Source: Bryobacterales bacterium (lineage in GTDB: Bacteria > Acidobacteriota > Terriglobia > Bryobacterales > Bryobacteraceae). From it: DNA of 35,310 bases. The position numbers and the translations under genes are program-made. Position 1 is the stretch's first letter; every line of letters begins with the position of its first letter. Shown in pieces: positions 24,172 to 32,897 of this stretch. Location of the stretch: the NCBI GenBank assembly GCA_016789745.1, contig JAEUQF010000300.1:1-35310 (forward strand), given 5' to 3'. The notes beneath the pieces are model-generated. The model saw nothing but the letters and a program-made list of their open reading frames with translations. It did no database searches and was not told the origin of the DNA.

Positions 24172-25950
24172 CTAACGGTGCGAAGCGCTCCCCGTGACGG
24201 CGGATCGCGGCGTCAGCCCCATCGACCGCACCAGCCGCTCGAAACGCGGATCACTCCGCAGCGGATCCACAAAGGGATCCACATTCAGCACGTTCGCGAA
24301 AATGGCGCGGTCTTCAATGGACGCCGCTAACGCCGTGATCGCCCCGTCGGAATCACCCATGCCCACGCAAGCCGCAACCCGCGCCATCGGCGTAACGTAC
24401 TGCTTTGCCGCCATCTGCTCCAACCGCCGCAGCATCTTCTGGCACTTCGCCTCCTCTCCGGAGCGATGGTAGGCGCCCACCAGCATCCCCATATGAATCG
24501 CAATCGGCATCTCCTCCAGCCGGCGCGAGAGAATCTCGATTGCCTCGGCATAGTCTCCCTGGTGCAGATACACCATGCCTAGGGCAAAACGCCCTTCCGG
24601 AAAATCCTCCGCCAGCCGTAGCGCTTCGTTCAGGTGCCGCAACGCCTCGCAGGCATCGCCCCGCAGGTATCGCAGAAAGCCCATCCGGGCGTGCCCCGAC
24701 GCAAATAGCGGGTTTAGCCGGATCGCCACCCCATACTCCCGCTCGGCTTCGTCGAATCGGCCCAGCATCGCCAGAACACCGCCATACCAGGAATGCGCCG
24801 CGTAATTGCTCGGCTGCAGCGCAATCGCCCGGCGAAACCTCGACTCCGCTTCCGCCCAGTCAAACTCCCAGTGCGCGCTGATACCCGCCATCACCGTCCA
24901 CGCCGCCGAGGAGTCCGGGTTCAGGCGAACGGCCGTCTCCGCGCTGTGCCGCAGCTCCGGCAGAATCTCCCGGCCGCAGACCACCCCAAAATTGGAAAGC
25001 GCGGCATACACCGTGGCGACTCCCGCGTACGGATCGGCGTAGTCCGGGTAGCGGCTGGTCAACCCGCGGAACTCCGCCAACGCCGCCTGCAGGCACGCCA
25101 TATCCTCCTGGTGGAGCAGATGTAACGCTTTGCAGTAGGCGGTGTACGCCTCCAGCGGCGGCTGGTACCCTCCCCTGCGCAACGCCCTCCCCGGCAGCTT
25201 CGCCCGTATCCTGCCGGCAATGGACGTCGATATCTCCTCCTGTATCGCAAACACATCCGGAAGCTCACGCCGGTACGTCTCCGACCACACGTGATAGCCG
25301 TTGTTCGCATCAATTGCCTGGGCCGTGATTCTCAACTGCGTGCCCGCCTTGCGAACACTCCCTTCGACAATCAGCTCCGCCCCCAGCTTCGCTCCCACCT
25401 CCCGAACATCCACGGCCTGCCCTTTGAATTGAAACGACGAAGTTCGCGACACCACCGCCACCTCGTCAAGAGACGCGAGCGCATTGATGATCTCCTCGGT
25501 GATTCCGTCGCAGAAATACTCCTGATCCGGCTCCGGGCTCATGTTGACGAATGGCAGCACGGCGATGCTCGTGTACGCGGCTTCCACCGGCGCTAGGCCG
25601 GCGGCCGCTGCCGCAAGGGGGCGGAATACCGGAACGTAGTTGCCGGGCCGCAGTTCGAGGAATACCGGGTCATGGCGGCCGGGTCCTTCATAATACGCCT
25701 TGAGTTTGTGACGCAGCCGCCGCGCTTCCACCCGCACAATCGAGTCGATACTCGGATCGTACGTCTCGTTCCGATCGAAAACCTCGATCGCCAGCACGTA
25801 TTCCTTCAGCCGTTCGCCGTCGTTCTCCAGCGTGCGCTCGACCAGGAATCGTAGAAAACGGCAAAGGCGCTGCGAGGATCGGAACCCGCCGCTCGAAAGC
25901 ACCCGCAATAACTGCTCGCGGACCTCATCCGCGGAAACCGTCGCTTCCAC
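24172..25950 (-). CDS. TolB-like/TPR signalling protein (acidobacterial type)
   Basis: A 592-residue protein. Residues 1-110 form a conserved N-terminal module (SSGGFRSSQRLCRFLRFLVE, IDSIVRVEARRLRHKLKAYYEGPGR) found before such proteins in this phylum. Residues 125-260 match the TolB/FlgO-like N-domain: SIAVLPFVNMSPEPDQEYFC, then ITEEIINALASLDEVAVVSR, then LGAELIVEGSVRKAGTQLRI. Residues 300-550 hold several TPR-like repeats (ADPYAGVATVYAALSNFGV, AAHSWYGGVLAMLGRFDEAE, GDYAEAIEILSRRLEEMP). Similar proteins in other bacteria are attached to adenylate cyclase or protein kinase domains, here absent, so it may be a scaffold or transcription-linked regulator. No membrane segment is evident. Confidence 0.82.
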   Translation of the reverse strand: MEATVSADEVREQLLRVLSSGGFRSSQRLCRFLRFLVERTLENDGERLKEYVLAIEVFDRNETYDPSIDSIVRVEARRLRHKLKAYYEGPGRHDPVFLELRPGNYVPVFRPLAAAAAGLAPVEAAYTSIAVLPFVNMSPEPDQEYFCDGITEEIINALASLDEVAVVSRTSSFQFKGQAVDVREVGAKLGAELIVEGSVRKAGTQLRITAQAIDANNGYHVWSETYRRELPDVFAIQEEISTSIAGRIRAKLPGRALRRGGYQPPLEAYTAYCKALHLLHQEDMACLQAALAEFRGLTSRYPDYADPYAGVATVYAALSNFGVVCGREILPELRHSAETAVRLNPDSSAAWTVMAGISAHWEFDWAEAESRFRRAIALQPSNYAAHSWYGGVLAMLGRFDEAEREYGVAIRLNPLFASGHARMGFLRYLRGDACEALRHLNEALRLAEDFPEGRFALGMVYLHQGDYAEAIEILSRRLEEMPIAIHMGMLVGAYHRSGEEAKCQKMLRRLEQMAAKQYVTPMARVAACVGMGDSDGAITALAASIEDRAIFANVLNVDPFVDPLRSDPRFERLVRSMGLTPRSAVTGSASHR

Positions 25951-26066
25951 GTCACCTCCCGCGCTGCCAGAAATATCCTCCCTGCCATATTACCCCCGCC
26001 GCATCCGCCACTTCGATGACACAATCGCCTGTTGCGAGACGAGCTACGCGATTCTAGATTAAATCA

Positions 26067-26516
26067 ATGGCCCTCCAACGCCTGGACAACATCGCCATCG
26101 TCGTCACCGACCTCGATTCCTCCATCGACTTCTTCCTCGCTCTCGGCCTCCAACTCGAAGGTCGCGCCACCATCGAAGGCGATTGGGCCGGCCGTGTCAC
26201 CGGTCTCCCCGATCAGCGCGTCGAGATCGCCATGCTGCGCACGCCCGATGGACATGGCCGAATCGAGCTCTCCCGCTTCCTCCATCCACCCGTCGTCGCC
26301 GATCACCGCAATGCCCCCGTGAACGCCCTCGGCTACCTCCGTGTCATGTTCGCCGTCGACGACATCGACAATACCCTCGACGCACTCCGCCAGCGTGGCG
26401 CCCAACTCGTCGGTGAAGTCGTCCAGTATCAGGAGGCCTACCGCCTCTGCTACATCCGCGGCCCGGAAGGGATCCTCATCGGACTCGCCCAACAGCTCAA
26501 CGGAGGAACCCGTTAA
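26067..26516 (+). CDS. Glyoxalase/bleomycin resistance-type (VOC family) protein
   Basis: A 149-residue protein of the vicinal oxygen chelate superfamily: the first unit opens with LDNIAIVVTDLDSSIDFF, and the second with YLRVMFAVDDIDNTLDALRQ and ends LCYIRGPEGILIGLAQQL. The paired beta-alpha units bind a divalent metal in known members. The substrate (methylglyoxal adduct, antibiotic or aromatic ring) is not defined. It is divergent from the TolB/TPR gene, with 116 bp between them, and convergent with the ABC permease gene. A fragment resembling its C-terminus occurs at 18684-18716. Confidence 0.88.
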   Translation: MALQRLDNIAIVVTDLDSSIDFFLALGLQLEGRATIEGDWAGRVTGLPDQRVEIAMLRTPDGHGRIELSRFLHPPVVADHRNAPVNALGYLRVMFAVDDIDNTLDALRQRGAQLVGEVVQYQEAYRLCYIRGPEGILIGLAQQLNGGTR

Positions 26517-26554
26517 GATCTCGATGCCGCGCATACACCCAGGTCGCCGGCGGC

Positions 26555-29254
26555 TCAACCATCCGCCCGGAGGGTAACGGCGGGATCGACGCGCGCCGCC
26601 CTCCGTGCCGGCAGGTAGCTTGACAGCACAGCGGCAAGTAGCAGCACGGCGGCCACCATCGCGAAGGTGACCGGATCCAGCCGGCTGGTGCGATACAGCA
26701 GCGTGTCCATCAATCGCGTTACCCCGGCCCCCGCGGCCAGGCCGATGGCGACACCCATTCCTGTGAGCCACAGCGAGTGGACGACAAAACCCGCACACAC
26801 CTCCGAGGGCTGCGCTCCAAGCGCAAGCCGTATGCCGGACTCCCGGCGGCGCTGCGTCACCGAGTAGGAAATCACTCCGTAAATGCCAACCACTCCCAGG
26901 AACAGGGCCATCGCGCCCGCAATCGCCAGCATCACCATGGCAAACGACGTCCGCGCCATCGATCGTTCGACGATGACCGCCATCGTCTGCACGTTCGCCA
27001 GCGGAATGGACTTATTCACACCCCACACTGCCTGATTCATTTGCCTTGTGAGCGTCTCTCCGCCGGCTGCCTTCGTACGCACCACCAGCGCGAGGTTTCG
27101 CAGATAGTTGCGGTTTGCAGGGTACATCTCATCTACCATGGAGGGCCAGTAAACCGTGGCTGTCGCCGCCTTGTGGAGCCCTTCATCATGAACATCCTGT
27201 ACGACTCCTATCACTTCGCGCCAAACAGAACCAGGAACACAGGTGCCCACGCGCTTGCCAATCGCCTGCTGTGGTTCCTCGAAGTACTCGCGCGCCAGGC
27301 TCTCGGACAGCAGCACCATCGGCCGCCTCCCGGTAACGTCGGTCCAGGTGAAATCTCTGCCGGCGATCAGCCGTGTGCCCATCGTGCGGAAGAGCCCGGG
27401 TGAGACCATCTTGAATGTGCGCGTAGGCGGAATTTCCCCCGCCTCGAAACCCTTACCCTCCAGGCACACCGCGTCCCAGTTGCGCCGGCCTCCATCCATC
27501 GGTGTCTCGGAGACGAACGCCGCGGACTCCACTCCCGGGATCGCCCGCAAGCCTTCTACCAGATCCATCTGCGCTCGCAGCAGTTTGTCCGCTGGCCCGG
27601 GGATCGAAATGCGCGCGGTCTGCAGAGAGTCGGCCCCCGTGAATCCCGGGTCCGCCCCGCGGAGCGCTGCGAACGTGCGAATCATCAACCCGGCGCAGAG
27701 CAGCAACACAACCGCCATGGCAACTTGCGCGATGACTAGGCCGCTTCGCGTTCGCCCGCGCTCCCGGTTGCCGCTAGACGTCCGTCCGGCGCTCCGGATT
27801 ACCTCCGCTAGCGGTCCGCGAGCACAACGGATGGCCGGAATCGCACCCGCCACTAGCCCCGCTCCCACAGAAAAAAGCAGCGTAATTCCAGCCGATGCAC
27901 CGTCCACCGAAATCTCGGCCAACCGGGGTAGTGTCGTCAATCCCGAACTCACTAACGCACGCACGGCGACCGCCGCCAGCGCAAGGCCGATAGCTCCCCC
28001 GGCAAGTGCGAGTAACAGGCTCTCGGCCAGCACGGAACGAACAATCCGCCCCACGCCGGCACCGAGTGCCGTCCGCGTAGCCAACTCTTGCCGGCGGCTC
28101 TCGATTCGCGCCAGCATCAGGTTCGCGACGTTCACCGCGGCGATCAACAGTACCACTCCAATCGCCGCCATCAGAATCCACAGGTCCTTCCCCACGCCGC
28201 CCGTCACTTCCTCCTGCAGCGGCCGCAGGTCCCCGGACATGCGCCAATGCTCATACACCTTCGGATCCACCCCCGGCAGCGTCGGCCACGAACCCATCCA
28301 GACCGGAATCAGCCGCGTGATGTCGGCGTTCGCCTGCGCCAGATTCACCCCAGGCTTCAGTCGCCCCAACCCCCGCAAGCCGAAGCCCGGAAGAAGCAGC
28401 CGCGATCTGTCAAAGCGCAAGGGAAGTAGGATGTCCGCGGGCGTGTCCACCACGCGGAAGCCTTCCCCCAGGACGCCCGCGATCTCGCGCGGCTGCCCAT
28501 CCACCAATAGGGACCGCCCAATCACGGAACGGTCGCCACCAAACCGGCGCTGCCAGTATCCGTGCAGCAACATCACTACCTGTGCGCCATCCGGCGCGTG
28601 ATCGGCCGGCCCCATCGTGCGGCCAAGTACCGGCTGTGCCTGCAAAGCGCTCAGCACCCCGTCGCTCACCTGCAGCGTGCGGAGATGCTCGGGCTCCGCG
28701 GATCCCGTAACGCTCGCGGTCCCCGGTGCCCACACGCCCATGGCCTCGAAAGTCCTGTTCTGCTCGGCGAACGTAACGAACATGGATGCCGATAGCAGCA
28801 GGTGCCCGGATGCGGTGGCGAAGCCCTGCGCTCCCGGTGCGTTCAAGTTCACCGCCACCAGTTTGTCCGGATCCGCGTAGGACAGCGGTTTCAACAATAC
28901 GCCGTTCACGACGGAGAAAATCGCCGTGTTCGCGCCGATGCCGAGCGCCAATGTCAGCACCGCGGTCGCCGTGAAGCCCGGCTGGCGGCCAAGCGCGCGC
29001 GCCGCCAGCCGCACATCTCGCAACAAGTCGTCAATCGAAGGAAGAACCCACATATCCCGGCTCCTCTCCCGTACATGAAGTTGGTTGCCAAACCGTTTGC
29101 GAGCCTCCCACAACGCCTCACCGGGCGGAACGCCCATTGCCCGCAGCTTCTCCGCCCGCAGTTCGATGTGCAACCGCATCTCATCGTCAAGGCCGGCCGC
29201 TTCGCTCGCATCGGAGTACCAGAATCGGAGGCGCCTCAGAGTCTCGCGCAGCAT
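26555..29254 (-). CDS. ADOP-type ABC transporter permease (MacB/FtsX family), second copy
   Basis: An 899-residue permease built like the one at 15945. It has a soluble N-terminal part (AGLDDEMRLHIELRAEKL near 20), a first MacB periplasmic unit beginning ATAVLTLALGIGANTAIFSV near 95, an FtsX domain with SRRQELATRTALGAGVGR near 390, a second unit with GLVIAQVAMAVVLLLCAGL near 508, and the C-terminal FtsX domain with RRRESGIRLALGAQPSE near 810. No ATPase domain is present. The gene starts 10 bp after its PadR regulator gene, with a short ribosome-binding site. Efflux of a small molecule or peptide is likely by family; the substrate is unknown. Confidence 0.92.
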   Translation of the reverse strand: MLRETLRRLRFWYSDASEAAGLDDEMRLHIELRAEKLRAMGVPPGEALWEARKRFGNQLHVRERSRDMWVLPSIDDLLRDVRLAARALGRQPGFTATAVLTLALGIGANTAIFSVVNGVLLKPLSYADPDKLVAVNLNAPGAQGFATASGHLLLSASMFVTFAEQNRTFEAMGVWAPGTASVTGSAEPEHLRTLQVSDGVLSALQAQPVLGRTMGPADHAPDGAQVVMLLHGYWQRRFGGDRSVIGRSLLVDGQPREIAGVLGEGFRVVDTPADILLPLRFDRSRLLLPGFGLRGLGRLKPGVNLAQANADITRLIPVWMGSWPTLPGVDPKVYEHWRMSGDLRPLQEEVTGGVGKDLWILMAAIGVVLLIAAVNVANLMLARIESRRQELATRTALGAGVGRIVRSVLAESLLLALAGGAIGLALAAVAVRALVSSGLTTLPRLAEISVDGASAGITLLFSVGAGLVAGAIPAIRCARGPLAEVIRSAGRTSSGNRERGRTRSGLVIAQVAMAVVLLLCAGLMIRTFAALRGADPGFTGADSLQTARISIPGPADKLLRAQMDLVEGLRAIPGVESAAFVSETPMDGGRRNWDAVCLEGKGFEAGEIPPTRTFKMVSPGLFRTMGTRLIAGRDFTWTDVTGRRPMVLLSESLAREYFEEPQQAIGKRVGTCVPGSVWREVIGVVQDVHDEGLHKAATATVYWPSMVDEMYPANRNYLRNLALVVRTKAAGGETLTRQMNQAVWGVNKSIPLANVQTMAVIVERSMARTSFAMVMLAIAGAMALFLGVVGIYGVISYSVTQRRRESGIRLALGAQPSEVCAGFVVHSLWLTGMGVAIGLAAGAGVTRLMDTLLYRTSRLDPVTFAMVAAVLLLAAVLSSYLPARRAARVDPAVTLRADG

Positions 29255-29264
29255 CTCTCGTTCC

Positions 29265-29603
29265 TCACGCGGGCTGAATGATCCGCGTTATGGCGCGATT
29301 GACGCGCACGTACTCGTTCACTTCGGCCTCCAGTTGCTTGCGGCCCGCAGCCGTCAACTGGTAATACCGGGCCCGCCGGTTGTCGGGCGTCTTGCCCCAC
29401 TCCCCGGCGAGCAGTCCCTTCACCAACAACCTTTGCAGCGCCGGGTACAGCGAACCTTCCTCCACCTGGAGCACATCACCGGATGTTTCGAGAATCGACT
29501 CCGCAATCGCAAATCCGTGCATCGGGCCGCCGCCCGCCACGGTCTGCAGAATGAGCATGTCGAGGGTCCCTTGCGGGATGGAGGAACGGTTTGTGGACCT
29601 CAT
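29265..29603 (-). CDS. PadR-family transcriptional regulator (permease-linked), second copy
   Basis: A 112-residue PadR-like winged-helix protein: IPQGTLDMLILQTVAGGGPM near the N-terminus, then VLQVEEGSLYPALQRLLVKG (recognition helix) and RARYYQLTAAGRKQLEAE. It directly precedes the permease gene on the same strand and is expected to repress it. Its start codon lies six to seven nucleotides from a predicted transcription start and no ribosome-binding site is present, so the mRNA may be leaderless. Confidence 0.92.
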   Translation of the reverse strand: MRSTNRSSIPQGTLDMLILQTVAGGGPMHGFAIAESILETSGDVLQVEEGSLYPALQRLLVKGLLAGEWGKTPDNRRARYYQLTAAGRKQLEAEVNEYVRVNRAITRIIQPA

Positions 29604-29605
29604 TG

Positions 29606-29641
29606 CATAGATATTCTATGTTGCGCGCTCGCCGAACACAA
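29606..29641 (-). promoter_or_regulatory. Promoter and perfect palindromic operator of the second PadR gene
   Basis: On the minus strand the order is TTGTGT (29636-29641), a 17-bp spacer, TAGAAT (29613-29618), then the start codon nine bases later at 29603. The -10 box lies within the perfect 15-bp palindrome CATAGATATTCTATG (29606-29620). An RNA starting about seven bases past the -10 box would have a leader of at most a few bases. PadR binding here would block the promoter directly. Confidence 0.6.
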
Positions 29642-29732
29642 CCACCAAATCCCACCAAATCCCACTCTGCTGCTGTCGTTAAGGAAGCCCTAACGGGTCT
29701 ATCCAGACAGACCCCTTTGCTGACGTGCGCGG

Positions 29733-29866
29733 TTCAGTAACGGAATCAGTAACTTACGGAGCCGCGACCGCGAGGGAGCGGGCTTTTTCACAAGCCTGTG
29801 AGGGAGTGGCCGCCGATAACCCCTGCAGGCGCAGCTTCCGTCACGGATTCTGCAACTTACGAGGCC
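29733..29866. repeat. Pair of 31-nt imperfect direct repeats in a gene-free stretch
   Basis: Copy 1 (29733-29763) begins TTCAGTAACGGAATCAGTAA and copy 2 (29836-29866) begins TTCCGTCACGGATTCTGCAA; both continue ACTTACG..GCC (24 of 31 identical). The starts are 103 bp apart. The stretch 29604-29909 contains these repeats, the PadR promoter and short GC-rich hairpins, but no gene I can support. Confidence 0.6.
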
Positions 29867-29909
29867 AGAGGCGGGTGTTTCTGGAGAGCACCCACGCGTG
29901 CTGGCTGCC

Positions 29910-30395
29910 TCATTGTCTCGCCAGGGTATCGAGAAGCGCGTCCAGTTGTTCGAACTGCTCGCCTGCCCCGCCGGTGCCCGTGCTTCCACTGGCGATGGCG
30001 TCGTCGAGAGCCTGCTTGGAGGGATAAAGTTCGCGCAGCACCAGCAGCGTCCGGTCGCCCTCCTCTTCGAAGGTCACCGTGGAAACAGGGCCTTCCGGGC
30101 TTTCCTCATTCGTCCAGACGATGCGCGAGTATGGCGTCACTTCGAGATACCGGCCGAAGAACGCCATCGGCTCTTCGGCGGCAGCGTGGCGGAACACAAA
30201 TCGGTACGTGCCTCCCGTGCGCACATCGGCCTCGCACGAAACGAACGCGATTCCAAACGACTCCGGCGCCCACCACCGCTGGAGCAACTCCGGCTTGGTC
30301 CAGGCTTGGAATACGAGGCGCGCCGGGCCGTTAAAGGTCCGCGTCACTACCAGTTCTCGCTCCGACGCTCGTTCTACCGTCGTGGGGTTCTTCAT
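29910..30395 (-). CDS. SRPBCC/AHSA1-family protein
   Basis: A 161-residue START-like (SRPBCC) protein of the AHSA1 type: ELVVTRTFNGPARLVFQAW, then TKPELLQRWWAPESFGIAF, then GGTYRFVFRHAAAEEPMAFF, and the C-terminal GAGEQFEQLDALLDTLARQ. The fold binds hydrophobic ligands. It follows an ArsR-family regulator gene by 10 bp, a very common pair in which the regulator controls the SRPBCC gene. No ligand can be named. The ATG at 30395 is chosen as the start because upstream codons lack similarity. Confidence 0.87.
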   Translation of the reverse strand: MKNPTTVERASERELVVTRTFNGPARLVFQAWTKPELLQRWWAPESFGIAFVSCEADVRTGGTYRFVFRHAAAEEPMAFFGRYLEVTPYSRIVWTNEESPEGPVSTVTFEEEGDRTLLVLRELYPSKQALDDAIASGSTGTGGAGEQFEQLDALLDTLARQ

Positions 30396-30405
30396 ACCTG
30401 TGAGC

Positions 30406-30771
30406 TCACTTTCTCTTTTTCCGTCCACCGGCTCTCTCCTCTCGCTGCAGTTCGGCAACGATCGTGTCTAACTCGTCGAAGCGCGCGGCCCACACTTGGC
30501 GGTAGCTCTCAATCCAGGCCGCCTCGTCCTCCAGCCTGCATACGCCCAGCTTGCAGGTCCGCACACGCCCCACCTTCTCTGTGGTAACCAGTCCGGCCTC
30601 CTCCAGAACGCCGACGTGCTTCTTCATCCCCGTCAGCGTCATCTGGAACTTCTGTGCAAGGTCCGTTATGGAAGCGTCAGCACGCCCGAGTTGCTCCAGA
30701 ATGCCCCGCCGCGTGGCATCGGAGAGCGCGGCGAACGAGGCATCCAAGCGGGTTCCTTTAAACTGAACCAT
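30406..30771 (-). CDS. ArsR-family transcriptional regulator
   Basis: A 121-residue winged-helix regulator: LDASFAALSDATRRGILEQL (helix 1-2), then ASITDLAQKFQMTLTGMKKH (helix-turn-helix) and VLEEAGLVTTEKVGRVRTCK (wing). No metal-binding Cys pair of the ArsR/SmtB type is seen in the recognition helix, so it probably senses something other than metal. It is the first gene of the regulator/SRPBCC operon. The ATG at 30771 is embedded in an inverted repeat and lies seven bases after a -10 box, so translation probably starts from a leaderless mRNA. Confidence 0.9.
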   Translation of the reverse strand: MVQFKGTRLDASFAALSDATRRGILEQLGRADASITDLAQKFQMTLTGMKKHVGVLEEAGLVTTEKVGRVRTCKLGVCRLEDEAAWIESYRQVWAARFDELDTIVAELQREERAGGRKKRK

Positions 30772-30808
30772 GTGGTTCAGTATAGGGCGGAGTTCACACC
30801 GCATGCAA
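30762..30808 (-). promoter_or_regulatory. Promoter and operator at the ArsR gene start
   Basis: Minus strand: TTGCAT (30803-30808), 18-bp spacer, TATACT (30779-30784), seven bases, then the start codon ATG at 30771. The inverted repeat ACTGAACCA-TG-TGGTTCAGT (30762-30781) spans the start codon and the end of the -10 box. Self-repression by ArsR at this site fits the family's mode of action, and the predicted transcript starts at or next to the ATG. Confidence 0.65.
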
Positions 30809-30916
30809 GAGGAAATCCGGCACCCGACGCGACGACGGCCTTCGTGATCCAAGAAAGATTGCTGTTGGTTGACCGGCCTGGGCACCAATTCGCCCTTCCT
30901 CAGATGAGGAGAAGAC

Positions 30917-31468
30917 ATGCTAAAACAAGTTCGTTACACGACAGCAGTTGTTTTGACGGTGATGGTTGCGGGCGTTATGCCCGCACAGAAGATGAGGGGA
31001 CACGCGCGGGCCGCCGTGGTCGAGTTCACTCCGGCGGCGAACGTCTCGGGAATGACCTTCGAGTCCAAGCGGCACCTGCAGGCAACCATTGCCAGCAGGA
31101 TCGTGCAGAGCGAGAAGTTCGACGTCGTCGACACAAACCACACCAGGGAAGCATCGAAGGGCATCCTGGCGGAGGTGAACAGCGAAAGTTCGACGTCGGC
31201 GGCCGTAAAGGTCGGCAAGCAACTCGGAGTGGTTTATGTTCTCACCGGGACCGTCGCCGAATACGACCCCAAGGGCGGTGACGGCTTCGGCACTGTGACC
31301 CTTCGGGTACGGCTTGTCGAGGTGGCCACGGGCCGTGTCAAGTACTCCAGCGACATCACCCAGAAGGGAACTCGCCAGATGTACGGCACAGGAGTCGCGG
31401 AGATGCATGCGAATGTGTTCAAGCCGGCGATCGTAAGACTGGTCGAGGAACTCGACGCCAAACCATAA
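30917..31468 (+). CDS. CsgG/LpoB-like secreted protein
   Basis: A 183-residue exported protein. It has a signal peptide (VRYTTAVVLTVMVAGVMPAQ, residues 5-24). The body matches the CsgG/LpoB-type fold: ARAAVVEFTPAANVSGMTFE, then SEKFDVVDTNHTREASKGIL, then LGVVYVLTGTVAEYDPKGGD, and TVTLRVRLVEVATGRVKYSS. No lipobox Cys is visible at the signal end, unlike CsgG or LpoB, so it may be periplasmic rather than lipid-anchored. A GAGGAGAAG ribosome-binding site precedes the ATG. It could belong to an envelope assembly system, but no partner genes are nearby. Confidence 0.8.
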   Translation: MLKQVRYTTAVVLTVMVAGVMPAQKMRGHARAAVVEFTPAANVSGMTFESKRHLQATIASRIVQSEKFDVVDTNHTREASKGILAEVNSESSTSAAVKVGKQLGVVYVLTGTVAEYDPKGGDGFGTVTLRVRLVEVATGRVKYSSDITQKGTRQMYGTGVAEMHANVFKPAIVRLVEELDAKP

Positions 31469-31625
31469 CCCCCCTACAGCCGGGCGCACGAATGGGACGA
31501 GTCACGACCCGCGAGGGTTACTCGCAGCCAGGTGCGCTCGGCTATCTGGCTCCGGTTTATGCAAGCAGAGGGGGCGCCGTTGGACGCCCATCCGGCCGAG
31601 GTAGGTTCCCTGAGCCGCGCCAACG

Positions 31626-32039
31626 TTACCTCCGACATGCAGCCGCCTTCGACTGCCGGCGGTTCCTCCAGAAGCTTCGGCCAACTAATGCGGGTGGTTC
31701 GCCGCGCCGGCCATGGGGCGTATCGGCGACCACCAGCTTGTGTTCACGATCCAGCCGCCGGTCGAGTTCCCGCTTCACGCGCCGCCACCCATAGCAGGAG
31801 TATTCCAGCGCGATGGATTGGATCTCGTGGCGGAGATCCATGTGGCGGTCGATTGGATCCGGGGCATTCCCCCAGCGATAGAAGCCGGCGCGGCTCACAT
31901 CGGCGAGCGCGCACATCCGCTGCAGAGGGATCAACGTGGCGAGCTTCATTTCTTTTTCGAGGAAGGGGTAGGCGAGCTGCGGGTAGTCAATGCTTGCAGC
32001 CTCCGCTGCTCCTCGACATTCTGCAAGCACCTTCTTCAA
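31626..32039 (-). pseudogene. IS3-family transposase orfB, truncated
   Basis: Only the N-terminal region is recognisable: KKVLAECRGAAEAASIDYPQ, then KLATLIPLQRMCALADVSRA, and LEYSCYGWRRVKRELDRR (the HTH_21-like part before the catalytic core). Beyond about residue 100 similarity ends and the DDE catalytic core is missing. It starts at a TTG that overlaps the orfA stop by two bases. The product cannot be an active transposase by itself. Confidence 0.75.
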
Positions 32040-32293
32040 AAATCGATCTCCATGGCCTGGCGGCCGACCTTCCGCTCCAGTTCTGCCAGGCGGCCTTCCT
32101 CGGTTGCCCGCTTCTTGCCGTTGCTGGTGAACGCTTCCGGCCCGAGGTCCCGCAGTTCGCGTTTCCAGCGATGCAGGACGTTGAGGTTCACCTCACAGGC
32201 ACGGGATACCTCGGCGATCGAGGCACCCAACTCCAGCCGCCGGATGGCGGCTTCCTTGAAGTCCTTGCTGAACTTCCTTCGTGACATGCTCAT
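32036..32293 (-). CDS. IS3-family transposase orfA
   Basis: An 85-residue protein typical of IS3 orfA: SRRKFSKDFKEAAIRRLELG, then ASIAEVSRACEVNLNVLHRW (helix-turn-helix) and LAELERKVGRQAMEIDF (leucine-zipper end). It binds the element ends in active transposons. The frame is intact, whereas the partner orfB is truncated, so the element can only be moved in trans. ATG codons at 32293 and 32287 can both start it. Confidence 0.85.
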   Translation of the reverse strand: MSMSRRKFSKDFKEAAIRRLELGASIAEVSRACEVNLNVLHRWKRELRDLGPEAFTSNGKKRATEEGRLAELERKVGRQAMEIDF

Positions 32294-32360
32294 GACTCCT
32301 ATCTCCATTCAATGAGATTTGAGTCTTAACTGCTTGTCTCAATTTAGGGGCCCAAGTCCA

Positions 32361-32897
32361 CCTATAAACCTGAACACGGTGGGTCCGAGCTAAGCTTCGA
32401 TTTGCAGACGAGCATTTCCGCCAGTGATCTCGTTCGCACGATTTGGTCCTACCTATGTGGACTGTTAGAGATTGCGCGAACTCAAAACACCAATCATCCT
32501 GGGTGCATCATCTTTGACGAGCCTAAGCAGCCGTGGAGCGAGCCTTTGCACAGGCATCCACAACAGCGTGCATGAACTCATCAGTGAGGACACTTACAGC
32601 ACTCATCAGCTTCATTATGACGCTTTGGGGCACTCCGCCGGATGACGGCAGCCAATACCCGAATCGTCGGCAATTCGTCAATTGACGGCTCGCGCGTGAG
32701 AACTAAGCCGCTGGTGCGGCGGACGCAGGAAGCAGAGGTGGGCGTTCCCAGCGATAGCGAGCGGGACCCCGTTGAATACCCTACAGACAAAACAGCATTA
32801 CAGGTCGTCTCGGGTTGGCCGGAGCAAGCCACATGGAGATAGCTCTCCACATCGCGAGTTGTCATTGCCAATTACGAACGAACGATCATGGCTGACG
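32361..32897. other. Gene-free stretch between the IS remnant and a serine hydrolase gene
   Basis: No convincing coding pattern or RNA gene was found. A 20-nt sequence TCAATTGACGGCTCGCGCGT at 32678-32697 recurs at 34156-34175 with one mismatch, so the serine hydrolase gene is bracketed by short direct repeats. Short open frames here lack recognisable similarity or ribosome-binding sites. Confidence 0.5.

Larger units (their letters stand above)
31626..32360 (-). mobile_element. Truncated IS3-family insertion sequence
   Basis: A complete orfA and the first part of orfB are followed by loss of the rest of orfB, which normally extends to about 280 codons. The right-hand end shows TGGACTTGGGCCCC on the minus strand near 32360, resembling IS3-family ends. 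No matching left end is seen. The plus-strand region 31469-31625 downstream of the break has no recognisable gene. Confidence 0.75.

Noticed and set aside
32581..32871. 96-codon minus-strand frame in the gap upstream of the serine hydrolase
   Set aside because: No ribosome-binding site and no known domain. Its only match is a short motif (TREPSID) that overlaps the 20-nt repeat.
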